Below are positions 28,367-38,381 of a stretch of DNA of 64,000 nt, piece after piece. The translations under genes and the position numbers were made by a program. Numbering within the stretch: position 1 is the first letter of the stretch; each line of letters opens with the position of its first letter. The DNA comes from Edwardsiella tarda ATCC 15947 = NBRC 105688. Its GTDB lineage: Bacteria > Pseudomonadota > Gammaproteobacteria > Enterobacterales > Enterobacteriaceae. Under the pieces are notes generated by a model. The model was not told the origin of the DNA. It saw nothing but the letters and a program-made list of their open reading frames with translations, and did no database searches. The DNA lies in NCBI RefSeq assembly GCF_003113495.2, contig NZ_CP084506.1, positions 372,001 to 436,000 of the forward strand, read 5' to 3'.

Positions 28367-29825
28367 ATTATTGGTTAACGTTACGCCATCGGAGACCCGG
28401 GTGGCCTATATCGATGGCGGCATCTTGCAAGAGATCCACATCGAACGCGAGGCGAAGCGCGGTATTGTCGGCAATATATACAAAGGGCGTGTGAGCCGGG
28501 TGCTGCCCGGTATGCAGGCGGCCTTTGTAGATATTGGTCTGGAGAAGGCGGCCTTTCTGCATGCCTCCGACATTATGCCGCACACCGAGTGTGTCGCCGG
28601 TGATGAGCAGAAGAACTTTCACGTGCGCGATATCGCCGAGCTGGTGCGTCAGGGGCAGGATCTGATGGTGCAGGTGGTGAAGGATCCGCTCGGCACCAAG
28701 GGCGCGCGCCTGACCACCGACATCACCCTGCCATCGCGTTACCTGGTGTTTATGCCGGGCGCCAGCCATGTCGGCGTCTCGCAGCGAATCGAGAGCGAAG
28801 CGGAGCGCGAGCGGCTGAAGGCCATCGTCGCCCCCCACTGTGACGAGCTGGGCGGCTTTATCATCCGTACCGCCGCCGAAGGGGCGGATGACGAGGAGTT
28901 GGCGCAGGATGCCGCCTTCCTCAAGCGCCTCTGGATCAAGGTGATGGAGCGCAAGCGGCGTAACCAGAGCAAGTGCATGTTGTACGGCGAGTTGGCGCTG
29001 GCGCAACGGGTGCTGCGCGACTTCGCCGGGGCCTCGCTGGATCGTATTCGGGTCGACTCGCGCCTGACCTACGATCTGCTGCAAGACTTCACCCAGGAGT
29101 ACATGCCGGAGATCACGCCCTGCCTCGATCTGTACAGTGGCAAGCAGCCCATCTTCGACATGTATGACGTGGAGAACGAGATCCAACGGGCGTTGGAGCG
29201 GCGGGTGGAGCTGAAGTCCGGCGGTTATCTGATCATCGATCAGACCGAGGCGATGACCACCATCGACATCAACACCGGCGCCTTCGTCGGCCACCGCAAC
29301 CTGGATGAAACGATTTTCAACACCAACGTCGAGGCGACGCAAGCCATCGCCCGCCAGTTGCGCCTGCGCAACCTAGGCGGGATCATCATCATCGACTTTA
29401 TCGATATGAACAGCGAGGATCATCGTCGGCGGGTGCTGCACTCTCTGGAGCAAGCCCTGAGCAAAGATCGGGCGAAAACCAGCATCAACGGCTTTTCGCA
29501 GCTAGGCTTGGTAGAGATGACGCGTAAACGCACCCGTGAGAGCATCGAGCATGTGCTGTGTGGTGAGTGTCCGACCTGCCACGGTCGCGGTACGGTGAAG
29601 ACGGTGGAGACGGTATGCTATGAGGTGTTGCGCGAGATCGTGCGCGTGCATCACGCCTACGACAGCGATCGCTTCTTGGTCTACGCCTCGCCGGCGGTGG
29701 GCGAGGCGCTGAAGAGCGAAGAGTCTCACGCCTTGGCCGAGGTGGAGCTCTTCGTCGGGAAGCAGGTTAAGGTACAGATCGAGCCGCTCTATAGCCAAGA
29801 GCAGTTTGATGTGGTGATGATGTAA
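28356..29825 (+). CDS. rng: Ribonuclease G
   Basis: Endoribonuclease of the RNase E/G family with 489 residues, the E. coli length. It matures the 5' end of 16S rRNA and degrades some mRNAs. The N-terminal S1 domain contains [23 protein letters not shown]. The catalytic acidic segment [19 protein letters not shown] lies near residue 298 and IIIIDFIDM near residue 345. The zinc-link motif [11 protein letters not shown] lies near residue 402. The start overlaps yhdE by 11 nt. RraB, an RNase E inhibitor, is also encoded in this window. Confidence 0.98.
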   Translation: MTTELLVNVTPSETRVAYIDGGILQEIHIEREAKRGIVGNIYKGRVSRVLPGMQAAFVDIGLEKAAFLHASDIMPHTECVAGDEQKNFHVRDIAELVRQGQDLMVQVVKDPLGTKGARLTTDITLPSRYLVFMPGASHVGVSQRIESEAERERLKAIVAPHCDELGGFIIRTAAEGADDEELAQDAAFLKRLWIKVMERKRRNQSKCMLYGELALAQRVLRDFAGASLDRIRVDSRLTYDLLQDFTQEYMPEITPCLDLYSGKQPIFDMYDVENEIQRALERRVELKSGGYLIIDQTEAMTTIDINTGAFVGHRNLDETIFNTNVEATQAIARQLRLRNLGGIIIIDFIDMNSEDHRRRVLHSLEQALSKDRAKTSINGFSQLGLVEMTRKRTRESIEHVLCGECPTCHGRGTVKTVETVCYEVLREIVRVHHAYDSDRFLVYASPAVGEALKSEESHALAEVELFVGKQVKVQIEPLYSQEQFDVVMM

Positions 29826-29884
29826 CGCGGTACCGGCTCAGGGGAATGACCCCATAGGATGGGTTGGAAGGATAGGAGAACGCT

Positions 29885-32800
29885 GTGAGGCGACTGCCCG
29901 GTTACCTGTTGGTAACGCTGGCGACCCTGATTGTATTGGTCGCTCTGCTGGTGAGTGGGCTGCGCTTACTGCTGCCCCATCTCGATCGGGTGCGTCCACA
30001 GATCGCCGAGCAACTCAGTGAGTTGACCGGCACATCCGCGACCATCGGCGCATTACAGGCCAGTTGGCAATCCTTCGGGCCGACCCTGGAGGTGCGCGAT
30101 CTGGCGATGAGTGGCGGCGCGGGGCAACTCAAGGTGCGGCGTGTGACCTTGGCGCTGGACGTGTGGCAATCGCTGCTACACGCCCGGCTTCAGTTCCGCG
30201 ATCTCACCTTTTACCAGCTCCAGGCGGCCACCGATCGTCCGTTGGCGCGCGAACAAGGCGGTGGGGGATTGCAAGGCGATGAGCTGAGCGACATCTTCCT
30301 GCGCCAGTTCGATCACTTTACCCTGCGCGACAGTCGCCTGAGTTTCCCCTCGCCCTCGGGCACCCAACTGCAACTGACCATTCCGCAACTGACCTGGCTG
30401 AACAGCCCGGATCGTCATCGTGCCGAGGGGGAGGTGAGTTTTACCACCCCACAGGGGCAGCATGGCACCCTCCAGGTCCGCATGGATCTGCGCGATAAGA
30501 ACGGCTTGCTCAGCGATGGCGAACTCTACCTACAGGCGCAGCAGATCGATCTCACCCCCTGGCTGAGCCGTTGGGTCAACCGTAATACCGGGGTGAGCGG
30601 CGCCGACTTCAGCTTAGATGCCTGGTTGACCATCCACAAAGGCGAGATGCAGGCGGCGCAGATCCGCCTGCGTGACGGTCAGGCTGACTGGCAAGCGTCC
30701 GGCCAGCGCCACCGTTTGACCGTCGATGATCTGACGCTGCGCGCCGCGCGTTATCAGGATGGCTGGCGCCTGGATGTCCCGCGCCTGAATCTGGCGACGG
30801 ATGGCCAATCTTGGCCGGCGGGGAGCCTGAGCCTGCTCTACCTACCGCCGCGTGCCCAGGATGAGGGGGATGAGCTGCGGCTGCGCGCCACCGATCTACA
30901 GCTGGCCCGAATCACGCCGTTGCTATCGACCCTCAATCTCCTCTCGCCAGCGTTGATGCAACCGCTACAGGCGCTACAGCCACGGGGGACGATCACCCGC
31001 CTGGGGTTGGACATTCCGCTGCGTCAGCCAGCGCGTAGCCGGGTGCTGGCCGATTGGCACGATCTCAGTTGGCAACCTTGGCAGCTGCTGCCTGGCATCG
31101 ACCATTTCAGCGGTTCGCTGCGTGGCAGCGGGCAAGATGCCCGTCTGCGCTTCACGCTGAACGATAGCACGCTGCCCTATGCCGCCCTGTTTCGTGCGCC
31201 GCTGGCGGTGGCGCAGGCGACGGGGGAGGTGCGTTTCCAGCGTGACGACGCGGGTTGGACGCTGAGCGGCCAAGATCTCGACGTGCAGGCGCGGGCGCTC
31301 TGGACGCACGGTGGCTTCCGCTACCAGCAACCGACGACGGGGCGGCCACTGCTCAGCATCCTGGCGGGCATTCGCCTGACGGACGCGCGCCAGGCGTGGC
31401 GCTACTTCCCCGAGCCGTTGATGGGGACGGAGTTGACCGATTACCTGAGCGCGGCACTGGAGGGGGGGCAGGTCGACAACGCCACCTTGCTGTATGACGG
31501 CGATCCACAGCAGTTCCCCTATGCGCACCACGAGGGGCAGTTCCAGGTATATGTACCGCTGCGCCAGGCGACCTTCCGTTTCCAGCCGGACTGGGCCCCG
31601 TTGACCGATCTGACCATCGATCTCGACTTCCTCAACGACGGGCTATGGATGTTCGCGCCCTCGGCCCATCTTGGCGCGGCGCGTGGCAGCAACATTCACG
31701 CCGACATTCCACGCTATGGCGAGGAGCGGCTGCTGATCAACGCCGATGTCGCCGGTAGCGGCAAGGCCGTGCATGACTACTTTATGCAATCGCCGCTGAA
31801 GGGCTCGGTCGGCGCGACGCTGGGCGAGTTGCAGGTCGGCGGCGATGTCAGCGGTAATCTGCGGTTGGCGATCCCGCTCGATGGTGGCGTCACCCACGCC
31901 AGTGGTGAGGTGCGGCTGCGTAACAACAGCTTGTTTATCAAGCCGCTGGGCAGCGCGATGCAGGCGGTTAGTGGGCGCTTCCGTTTCGATGACGATCGCT
32001 TGCAGAGCGACACCTTGAGCGCGCAGTGGCTGGGCCAACCGCTCAGTGTGCAATTCGCGACCACGCCGCAGCCCAAGCAGTATCAGGTGGCGGTGGATCT
32101 GCAAGGGGATTGGTTGCCGGCTCGCCTGCCTTGGTTACCGACGGGGCTGGCGAGTCGCCTGCAGGGGAGCGCGCCCTGGCAAGGCAACGTGGCGATCACC
32201 CTGCCGGATCGCGGCGCCAGCCGTTATCAGGTGGCGATCGACGCCAATCTGGGGGCGGTAGGCAGCACGCTGCCGGCACCGCTGAATAAAGCGGCTGGTG
32301 CGCCGCAGATCCTGAAGGTAAACGTCGACGGTGGCATGGATGACTTCCTCCTCGACGGCAGTCTGGGGCGCGACGATCGCTTCGCCGCGCGGGTGCAGCT
32401 CGCGGCGGTGGGGGCGGCGCTGGAGAGCCTAAGTTGGGAGCGGCAACGTGGTGTAGCGCCGACGCTAGTGCCCGGTGAGGCTCGACTGCACTTGCCGGCA
32501 CTGAATGGCGCCGAATGGTTGGCCCTCTTGGCCGCGCCGCTCGCCGGTCAGCTGGATAGCCACAGCGTGCTACGTTTACCGGCCCGATTAACCCTGACCA
32601 CCCCACAGTTGCAACTGGCCGGGCAGGCGTGGAACCAGTTGCAGTTGCGTCTCGATCGTCAAGGCGAGACGACGCAGTTTCGCGTCGACGGTCAGGAGAT
32701 CCGCGCCAGCGCGACGCTGGCGAATAAACGGCTGACGGCGGCGTTCGACTTTCTCTACTACAACCCGCAGCCGGATGCCTTGGGCCTGACGACCGCCCGT

Positions 32801-33679
32801 AGCGAGGCCTCCTTCGCCAGCGACAATCGGGCGGCCCCGCTCTTCGCCGACTGGCCGGCGATGCAGCTACGCTGCCACGCCTGTTGGTTTATGGGCCAGA
32901 GCCTGGGACGGGTCGAGGCCGATCTGCGTGTCGCCGGCGACACCCTGCTCCTTAGCGATGGTTTACTCGACAACGGCAATCTACGCCTCACGCTGAACGG
33001 GCGTTGGCAGCAGCAGGCGGGACAAAGCCAGAGCGGGCTGACGGGCGCCTTCAAGGGGGCCAATCTGACGGATAGCGCCGACTTCTTCGGCCTGACGCTG
33101 CCGTTGCAACAGGCGCCGTTTAAGGGGCAATTCGATCTTAATTGGCAGGGGACACCGTGGCAGCCGCGTATCGCGACCTTGAACGGTACGCTCCGCACCA
33201 GCCTGGGCAAGGGGGTGATCGAGAGCGTGGACACCGGACACGCCGGGCAGTTGCTGCGTCTGGTGAGTTTCGACGCCTTGCTGCGCAAGCTGCGGCTGGA
33301 TTTCCGCGATACCTTCGGCGCCGGCTTCTACTTCGATGGTATCAAGGGCAGCGCCACCCTGCGCGACGGCGTGATGTCTACCGACGACCTGGTGGTCGAT
33401 GGCCTGTCCGCCGATGTGGCGATGAGTGGCTCGGTCGATCTGGTCCGGCGTCGTATCGATATGCAGGCGGTGATCGCGCCAGAGCTCTCGGCGACGGTTG
33501 GCGTGGCCACCGCCTTCGCCGTCAACCCGGTGGTGGGGGCCGCGGTCTTTGCCGCCTCAAAAGTGCTGGCGCCATTGTGGAATAAGATATCGCTGATACG
33601 CTACAACATAAGCGGCGGGCTAGACAGCCCGACGATCCATGAAGTGTTACGTCAGCCGAAGAAGGAGAAGGCTCCATGA
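29885..33679 (+). CDS. yhdP: AsmA-like envelope protein YhdP
   Basis: Very large envelope protein of 1264 residues (E. coli 1266). One N-terminal membrane helix (GYLLVTLATLIVLVALLVSGL) anchors a long periplasmic beta-rich bridge; the C-terminal AsmA-like part contains DFRDTFGAGFYFDGIKG and GVATAFAVNPVVGAAVFAASKVL. In E. coli YhdP, with TamB and YdbH, moves phospholipids to the outer membrane. The start is a GTG (MRRLPGYL matches E. coli MRRLPG), with gataggag about 8 nt upstream. The stop overlaps the next gene by four bases (ATGA). Confidence 0.96.
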   Translation: MRRLPGYLLVTLATLIVLVALLVSGLRLLLPHLDRVRPQIAEQLSELTGTSATIGALQASWQSFGPTLEVRDLAMSGGAGQLKVRRVTLALDVWQSLLHARLQFRDLTFYQLQAATDRPLAREQGGGGLQGDELSDIFLRQFDHFTLRDSRLSFPSPSGTQLQLTIPQLTWLNSPDRHRAEGEVSFTTPQGQHGTLQVRMDLRDKNGLLSDGELYLQAQQIDLTPWLSRWVNRNTGVSGADFSLDAWLTIHKGEMQAAQIRLRDGQADWQASGQRHRLTVDDLTLRAARYQDGWRLDVPRLNLATDGQSWPAGSLSLLYLPPRAQDEGDELRLRATDLQLARITPLLSTLNLLSPALMQPLQALQPRGTITRLGLDIPLRQPARSRVLADWHDLSWQPWQLLPGIDHFSGSLRGSGQDARLRFTLNDSTLPYAALFRAPLAVAQATGEVRFQRDDAGWTLSGQDLDVQARALWTHGGFRYQQPTTGRPLLSILAGIRLTDARQAWRYFPEPLMGTELTDYLSAALEGGQVDNATLLYDGDPQQFPYAHHEGQFQVYVPLRQATFRFQPDWAPLTDLTIDLDFLNDGLWMFAPSAHLGAARGSNIHADIPRYGEERLLINADVAGSGKAVHDYFMQSPLKGSVGATLGELQVGGDVSGNLRLAIPLDGGVTHASGEVRLRNNSLFIKPLGSAMQAVSGRFRFDDDRLQSDTLSAQWLGQPLSVQFATTPQPKQYQVAVDLQGDWLPARLPWLPTGLASRLQGSAPWQGNVAITLPDRGASRYQVAIDANLGAVGSTLPAPLNKAAGAPQILKVNVDGGMDDFLLDGSLGRDDRFAARVQLAAVGAALESLSWERQRGVAPTLVPGEARLHLPALNGAEWLALLAAPLAGQLDSHSVLRLPARLTLTTPQLQLAGQAWNQLQLRLDRQGETTQFRVDGQEIRASATLANKRLTAAFDFLYYNPQPDALGLTTARSEASFASDNRAAPLFADWPAMQLRCHACWFMGQSLGRVEADLRVAGDTLLLSDGLLDNGNLRLTLNGRWQQQAGQSQSGLTGAFKGANLTDSADFFGLTLPLQQAPFKGQFDLNWQGTPWQPRIATLNGTLRTSLGKGVIESVDTGHAGQLLRLVSFDALLRKLRLDFRDTFGAGFYFDGIKGSATLRDGVMSTDDLVVDGLSADVAMSGSVDLVRRRIDMQAVIAPELSATVGVATAFAVNPVVGAAVFAASKVLAPLWNKISLIRYNISGGLDSPTIHEVLRQPKKEKAP

Positions 33680-34518
33680 GGAATGCCAACGTCGCCTTAT
33701 TGCAACTGTGTAGCGGTGAAAACAGTCGCGACAACCTGGCTCAGATCGAGCAGCAGCTCAAGCAGCTGAATGGCGCGATTAAGCTGGTGTTGACCCCGGA
33801 GAATGCGCTGCTGTTTAGCGATGCCGCCGGTTACCGCCAGCATGCCGAACGCGAGGGTGACGGGCCGCTTCAACAGGCGGTGCGCGATTTAGCGCGCCGC
33901 TATGGGGTCTGGCTGTTGGTCGGGGCGATGCCGTTGCTTGCCGCCGATCGTCATGGCGGTATTACCTCCAGCAGTCTGCTGTTTGATGACACGGGAGCGC
34001 TCCGCGCCCGCTATGATAAGCTGCATATGTTCGATGTCGATGTGCGCGATAGCCATCACCATTATCGCGAATCCGATATCTATCGCTATGGCGAGCAGTT
34101 GACGGTGGTCGATACACCGGTCGGCCGCCTGGGGATGGCCATCTGCTACGATCTGCGCTTTCCTGGCCTGTTCCAGGCGCTACGCGCGCAGGGGGCCGAG
34201 CTGATCTCGCTGCCCGCCGCCTTCACCCGCGTGACCGGTGAGGCGCACTGGGAGGTGTTGTTGCGCGCGAGGGCGATCGAGAACCAGTGCTATATTCTGG
34301 CGCCGGCCCAGGTCGGCAGCCACGGCGCCACGCGGCGCACCTGGGGCCACAGCATGGCGGTGGATGGCTGGGGCAGCGTGCTCCAGCAAAATGCCGATGC
34401 GGTGCGTCCGCTGAAGATTAAAGTGAATACCGACTCGCTCGCGGCGCTGCGGCAGCAGATGCCGCTGGCGCAACATAACCGATTCCAGCCTGAGCTGATC
34501 CACCTTCATCAAGGGTAA
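33676..34518 (+). CDS. Carbon-nitrogen hydrolase, probable deaminated glutathione amidase
   Basis: Nitrilase-superfamily enzyme of 280 residues. The catalytic triad can be placed: Glu in LTPENALLF near residue 41, Lys in YDKLHMFDVD near residue 115, and Cys in GMAICYDLRFPGLF near residue 157. DLRFPGLFQALRAQGAELI resembles NIT1-type enzymes, which remove side-product deaminated glutathione. E. coli K-12 lacks it at this position, having yhdP next to tldD, but other enterics carry it here. It is coupled to yhdP (ATGA) and is 6 nt ahead of tldD. Substrate assignment is by family. Confidence 0.85.
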   Translation: MRNANVALLQLCSGENSRDNLAQIEQQLKQLNGAIKLVLTPENALLFSDAAGYRQHAEREGDGPLQQAVRDLARRYGVWLLVGAMPLLAADRHGGITSSSLLFDDTGALRARYDKLHMFDVDVRDSHHHYRESDIYRYGEQLTVVDTPVGRLGMAICYDLRFPGLFQALRAQGAELISLPAAFTRVTGEAHWEVLLRARAIENQCYILAPAQVGSHGATRRTWGHSMAVDGWGSVLQQNADAVRPLKIKVNTDSLAALRQQMPLAQHNRFQPELIHLHQG

Positions 34519-34524
34519 AACACC

Positions 34525-35970
34525 ATGAGTCTGACGTTTGTCAGTGAGCAGTTACTGGCTGCCAACAACCTGAATCATCAGGATCTCTATAACGTATTGG
34601 GGCAACTGGGCGAACGTCGCCTGGACTATGCCGATCTCTACTTTCAATCCAGCGTGCACGAATCCTGGGTGCTGGAAGATCGCATCATCAAGGATGGCTC
34701 CTATCACATCGATCAGGGGGTCGGGGTGCGGGCGATCCACGGTGAGAAGACCGGGTTTGCCTATGCCGATCAGATCACGCTGCAGGCGTTGACCCAGAGT
34801 GCCCATGCCGCGCGCAGCATCGTGCGTGAGCAGGGGGATGGTCGGGCGCACACCCTGGGGGGGCTGGAGGCGGTGGCGCGTTATGCCATGCACGACCCAC
34901 TGGATAGCCTGCCGCGTGAGGAGAAGATCGCCCTGTTGGCATTGGTGGACCGCGTGGCGCGGGCGGAAGATGCCCGCGTGCAGGAGGTCAACGCCAGCCT
35001 GACCGGAGTGTATGAGCTGGTGCTGGTCGCCGCCAACGACGGCACTCTGGCGGCCGATGTCCGTCCGCTGGTGCGCCTTTCCGTCAGTGTGCTGGTGGAG
35101 CAGGAGGGACGCCGTGAGCGGGGCAGTTGCGGCGGCGGCGCCCGTTGCGGTTATGACTACTTCCTCGCCTCGAGCGACGGTGAGGTCCGCGCCGAGGCCT
35201 ATGCCCGCGAGGCGGTGCGCATGGCGCTGGTTAACCTGCACGCCGTGGCGGCGCCGGCGGGCACCATGCCGGTGGTGCTGGGCGCCGGCTGGCCGGGTGT
35301 CTTGCTGCATGAGGCGGTCGGTCACGGGTTGGAGGGGGACTTCAATCGGCGTGGCACCTCCGTCTTCAGCGGCCAGCTGGGGCAACAGGTGGCTTCGCCG
35401 CTGTGCACAGTGGTGGATGACGGCACCCTGGAGGGGCGCCGCGGTTCCCTGGCGGTGGACGACGAGGGGGTACCGGGTCAGTATAACGTACTGATCGAAA
35501 AGGGTATCTTACGCGGCTACATGCAGGATAAGCTCAACGCCCGTCTGATGGGCATGGCGCCGACCGGCAACGGCCGCCGCGAGTCCTACGCCCATCTGCC
35601 GATGCCGCGTATGACCAACACCTATATGCTGGCGGGCGAGAGCACGCCGCAGGCGATCATCGAGAGCGTCGAGTATGGCTTGTATGCCCCCAACTTTGCC
35701 GGTGGTCAGGTCGATATCACCTCTGGCAAGTTTGTCTTCTCCACCTCAGAGGCCTATCTGATCGAGAAGGGGCGCATCACCCATCCGGTGAAGGGGGCGA
35801 CTCTGATCGGCTCAGGTATCGAGGCGATGCAGCAGATCTCGATGGTTGGCAACGATCTGGCGCTGGATAAGGGGGTCGGCGTGTGCGGCAAAGAGGGGCA
35901 GAGCGTACCAGTCGGCGTCGGCCAACCGACCCTGAAGCTGGATGCGATGACCGTCGGTGGCACCGCTTAA
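34525..35970 (+). CDS. tldD: Metalloprotease TldD
   Basis: Zinc metalloprotease of the TldD/PmbA family with 481 residues, the E. coli length. With TldE (PmbA) it degrades unfolded peptides and matures microcin B17 and the antitoxin CcdA. The metal motif [15 protein letters not shown] (HExxxH) lies near residue 260. The start [16 protein letters not shown] fits the family. The gene follows the amidase by 6 nt and ends at a strong hairpin shared with the convergent aaeR. Confidence 0.97.
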   Translation: MSLTFVSEQLLAANNLNHQDLYNVLGQLGERRLDYADLYFQSSVHESWVLEDRIIKDGSYHIDQGVGVRAIHGEKTGFAYADQITLQALTQSAHAARSIVREQGDGRAHTLGGLEAVARYAMHDPLDSLPREEKIALLALVDRVARAEDARVQEVNASLTGVYELVLVAANDGTLAADVRPLVRLSVSVLVEQEGRRERGSCGGGARCGYDYFLASSDGEVRAEAYAREAVRMALVNLHAVAAPAGTMPVVLGAGWPGVLLHEAVGHGLEGDFNRRGTSVFSGQLGQQVASPLCTVVDDGTLEGRRGSLAVDDEGVPGQYNVLIEKGILRGYMQDKLNARLMGMAPTGNGRRESYAHLPMPRMTNTYMLAGESTPQAIIESVEYGLYAPNFAGGQVDITSGKFVFSTSEAYLIEKGRITHPVKGATLIGSGIEAMQQISMVGNDLALDKGVGVCGKEGQSVPVGVGQPTLKLDAMTVGGTA

Positions 35971-35995
35971 GGGCTTGACGTTGTGCATTGATCTC

Positions 35996-36024
35996 AAGCG
36001 GGGCCGGCATTGCCGGCCCCGCTT
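35996..36024. terminator. Hairpin between tldD and aaeR
   Basis: A perfect 13-bp GC-rich stem (35996-36008 with 36012-36024) with a three-base loop sits between the convergent tldD and aaeR stops; its right arm overlaps the aaeR stop codon. On the plus strand it is followed by attt. Confidence 0.75.
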
Positions 36025-36943
36025 ATTTGGCCTGACGCGAGTCGCGGAAGGTCTCCGCCATCTGGGTGAAGTAATCGCTTAAGTACTCCAGGCAGAGGCG
36101 CACCTTGAGCGGTAACGGCGACTTATGGGCATACAGGGCATAGACCGGACGCGGCGTGGATTGGTAGTGGGGAAACAAGATCTCCACCTGTTTGCGCCGT
36201 ACCGCATCGATGACCCACATCAGCGGCAGGTAGGCGATTCCGGCGCCGGCGTGCAGCCAGCTCAGCAGCGTCTGGGCATCGTTGGTGTGAAAGCGACCAA
36301 CGGGCATCGGGCGCAGGGTGTGCCCTTCCGGCGTGATCAGGGTCAGATCGTTAGCGGGTTGGCCGCTAAAGTCGAGCCAGCTGTAGTTGACCAGCTCGGC
36401 CGGATGGTGCGGCGTCCCATGCTGCTGCAGATAGCTCTTGGCCGCACAGATCACCATCGGCATGGCACCGAGGGAGCGGCAGAAGAGGCTGGAGTCTTGC
36501 AACTCACCGGCGCGGATCACCAGATCCAAACCGTCGGCGACCAGATCGGGAGCCGGAACACCGGTGACCAGGTTGACGGCTAACCCCGGATAGGCAGCCA
36601 GCATGCGGGCGCTGATCGGTGCCAACACCTTCTGTGCCATGGTGGCCGAGCTGCCGATGCGCAAGGTGCCGCTGGGGGTGTTGTTGTAGGCGTACAACTG
36701 CTCATGCACCTCCTGCGCCTCTTGCAGCATCTTACGACAGCCTTGGTAGTAGATGCGTCCGGCCTCGGTCAGGCTGATACGTCGGGTGCTGCGATTCAGC
36801 AGGCGGATTTGCAGCGCCTGCTCCAGCTTACTGACGCTTTGACTGATGGAAGAGACACTCATCGCCAGTTGGGTCGCCGCACCGGTGAAGGAGCCGCACT
36901 CGACGACCTTGGCGAAGATCGCCATGCCTTTCAATCGTTCCAT
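36023..36943 (-). CDS. aaeR: LysR-family regulator AaeR
   Basis: Transcription factor of 306 residues (E. coli AaeR 309). The helix-turn-helix is at residues 18-40 (FTGAATQLAMSVSSISQSVSKLE); the effector domain follows from about residue 92 (GTLRIGSSATMAQKVLAPI). In E. coli it senses aromatic carboxylic acids and activates aaeXAB. It is divergent from aaeX with a 283-nt spacer, the arrangement of E. coli, so the same control is likely. In this genome the aaeB target is frameshifted. Confidence 0.92.
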   Translation of the reverse strand: MERLKGMAIFAKVVECGSFTGAATQLAMSVSSISQSVSKLEQALQIRLLNRSTRRISLTEAGRIYYQGCRKMLQEAQEVHEQLYAYNNTPSGTLRIGSSATMAQKVLAPISARMLAAYPGLAVNLVTGVPAPDLVADGLDLVIRAGELQDSSLFCRSLGAMPMVICAAKSYLQQHGTPHHPAELVNYSWLDFSGQPANDLTLITPEGHTLRPMPVGRFHTNDAQTLLSWLHAGAGIAYLPLMWVIDAVRRKQVEILFPHYQSTPRPVYALYAHKSPLPLKVRLCLEYLSDYFTQMAETFRDSRQAK

Positions 36944-37226
36944 TCTTCATCCTGTCTTAATGGTGTTCGCCGTCGTCCGCCAGAACAGTTGGTTTTATAA
37001 CCGCTTATAGGGTCATAGTGCGAAGTAGATCACGAGATTGTTTATCTCAAGTGAAAAGTGATTTGCGTCACAGATTATATATCCCACTGACACATTAGGC
37101 TAACATCTCTCGGTACCGTCAATGGCGGCGCCGCCGATTCGATGCGTGCGTTCAGCGCGCGACCTCTGCCGTTTCTCTCCGCCCACCCGTGTCGCGTGGG
37201 CCGTTATCGTTGAGTAAGGATGATGC
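36944..37226. promoter_or_regulatory. aaeR-aaeX divergent control region
   Basis: This 283-nt spacer must hold the divergent promoters and AaeR sites. The AT-rich stretch 37035-37095 is the likeliest site. I see no unambiguous boxes. Confidence 0.4.
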
Positions 37227-37430
37227 ATGGGAACGCTTCCCGTGATGGTGCTCTGGGGGCTCTCGTTTCCCCCCGCCTTTTGCGTGCTGTTGGCGGCGTT
37301 GCCGCTGTTTTGGTTGTTACGTCGGCTGTTATTAGCCTGTGGGGTGTATCAGTGGATCTGGCATCCGGCGTTGTTCAATTGCGCGCTGTATGCCGGCCTA
37401 TTTTATTGCGTGAGTGGGTTATTTATTTGA
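37227..37430 (+). CDS. aaeX: Small membrane protein AaeX
   Basis: Membrane protein of 67 residues, the same length as E. coli AaeX, with two hydrophobic segments. It contains the conserved [12 protein letters not shown] near residue 11 and [11 protein letters not shown] near residue 45. It is the first gene of aaeXAB; the stop is 10 nt ahead of aaeA. Its function is unknown, but it belongs to the p-hydroxybenzoic acid efflux operon. A shorter-overlap frame at 37220 was rejected. Confidence 0.9.
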   Translation: MGTLPVMVLWGLSFPPAFCVLLAALPLFWLLRRLLLACGVYQWIWHPALFNCALYAGLFYCVSGLFI

Positions 37431-37440
37431 AGGGGGCTGT

Positions 37441-38364
37441 GTGAAACCGTGGATGAACCGTCTGATGTCGGTCGCCATCACCCTGCTGCTGGTGTTACTG
37501 GCGGCCTGGGCGGTGATGCGTGCCTGGGGATTTTATACCACCTCGCCCTGGACGCGCGACGCACGCTTTAGCGCCGATGTGGTCGCCATCGCCCCCGATG
37601 TCAGTGGATTGGTGGAGGCGGTCTCGGTGCAGGATAACCAGCACGTGGCGCAGGGGATGGTGCTGTTTCGCATCGATGATCGGCGCTATCGCGCGGCGTT
37701 GGCACAGGCCGAGGCCGACGAGCGCTATTACCAGGATCGACTCTCGGAGCTGCAACGCGAGGCGCAACGGCGGCGCGCGCTGGGTAATCGTCTGGTGGCC
37801 CAAGAGGCGATCGATCAGGCTGACAGCGCCCTGGCGGCGGCGCGTCAACAACTGGCGCGAGCGCAGGCGACATGCACATTGGCTCAACTCGATGTCGAGC
37901 GTAGCGTGGTACGGGCCCCCGCCGACGGTTGGGTGACGAACCTCCAAGTCCATGGTGGCGAGTTTATCCAGCGCGGCGCGAACGCCGTGGCGCTGATCAA
38001 GCAACACAGTTTCTATGTCTTGGCCTATATGGAGGAGACTAAGCTGGCCGGAGTACAGCGTGGTGAGGCGGCGGCGATCACGCCGTTGGGCAGCGATCGC
38101 GTCCTGCATGGAACGGTGGACAGCATCTCGGCCGGGGTCAATGACAGCAGCGCGACGCCGGGGCGCAAGGGATTGGCGGCGGTAGACTCCAACCTTGAGT
38201 GGGTGCGCCTGGCGCAGCGGGTACCGGTACGCATTCGGCTGGATGCGGCGGCCCAGGCTCATCCTTATCCGGCCGGCACCACCGCGACGGTGGTGATCGG
38301 TCGCAGTGAGGTGACGCCAGCGCCGTTGCGCCATCTGCTACAACGCCTGCGAGAGCTGGGTTAA
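37441..38364 (+). CDS. aaeA: Aromatic carboxylic acid efflux, membrane fusion protein AaeA
   Basis: Periplasmic adaptor of the p-hydroxybenzoate efflux pump, about 307 residues (E. coli 310). One N-terminal membrane helix (about residues 7-26) is followed by [23 protein letters not shown], the lipoyl-type half, then a helical hairpin (about 75-140) and [21 protein letters not shown] chose GTG at 37441 because ggggg lies just upstream and the N-terminus then aligns with E. coli; an upstream in-frame start would overlap aaeX. It pairs with AaeB, which is broken here. Confidence 0.93.
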   Translation: MKPWMNRLMSVAITLLLVLLAAWAVMRAWGFYTTSPWTRDARFSADVVAIAPDVSGLVEAVSVQDNQHVAQGMVLFRIDDRRYRAALAQAEADERYYQDRLSELQREAQRRRALGNRLVAQEAIDQADSALAAARQQLARAQATCTLAQLDVERSVVRAPADGWVTNLQVHGGEFIQRGANAVALIKQHSFYVLAYMEETKLAGVQRGEAAAITPLGSDRVLHGTVDSISAGVNDSSATPGRKGLAAVDSNLEWVRLAQRVPVRIRLDAAAQAHPYPAGTTATVVIGRSEVTPAPLRHLLQRLRELG

Positions 38365-38381
38365 GCGAGGGGAACGACCGG

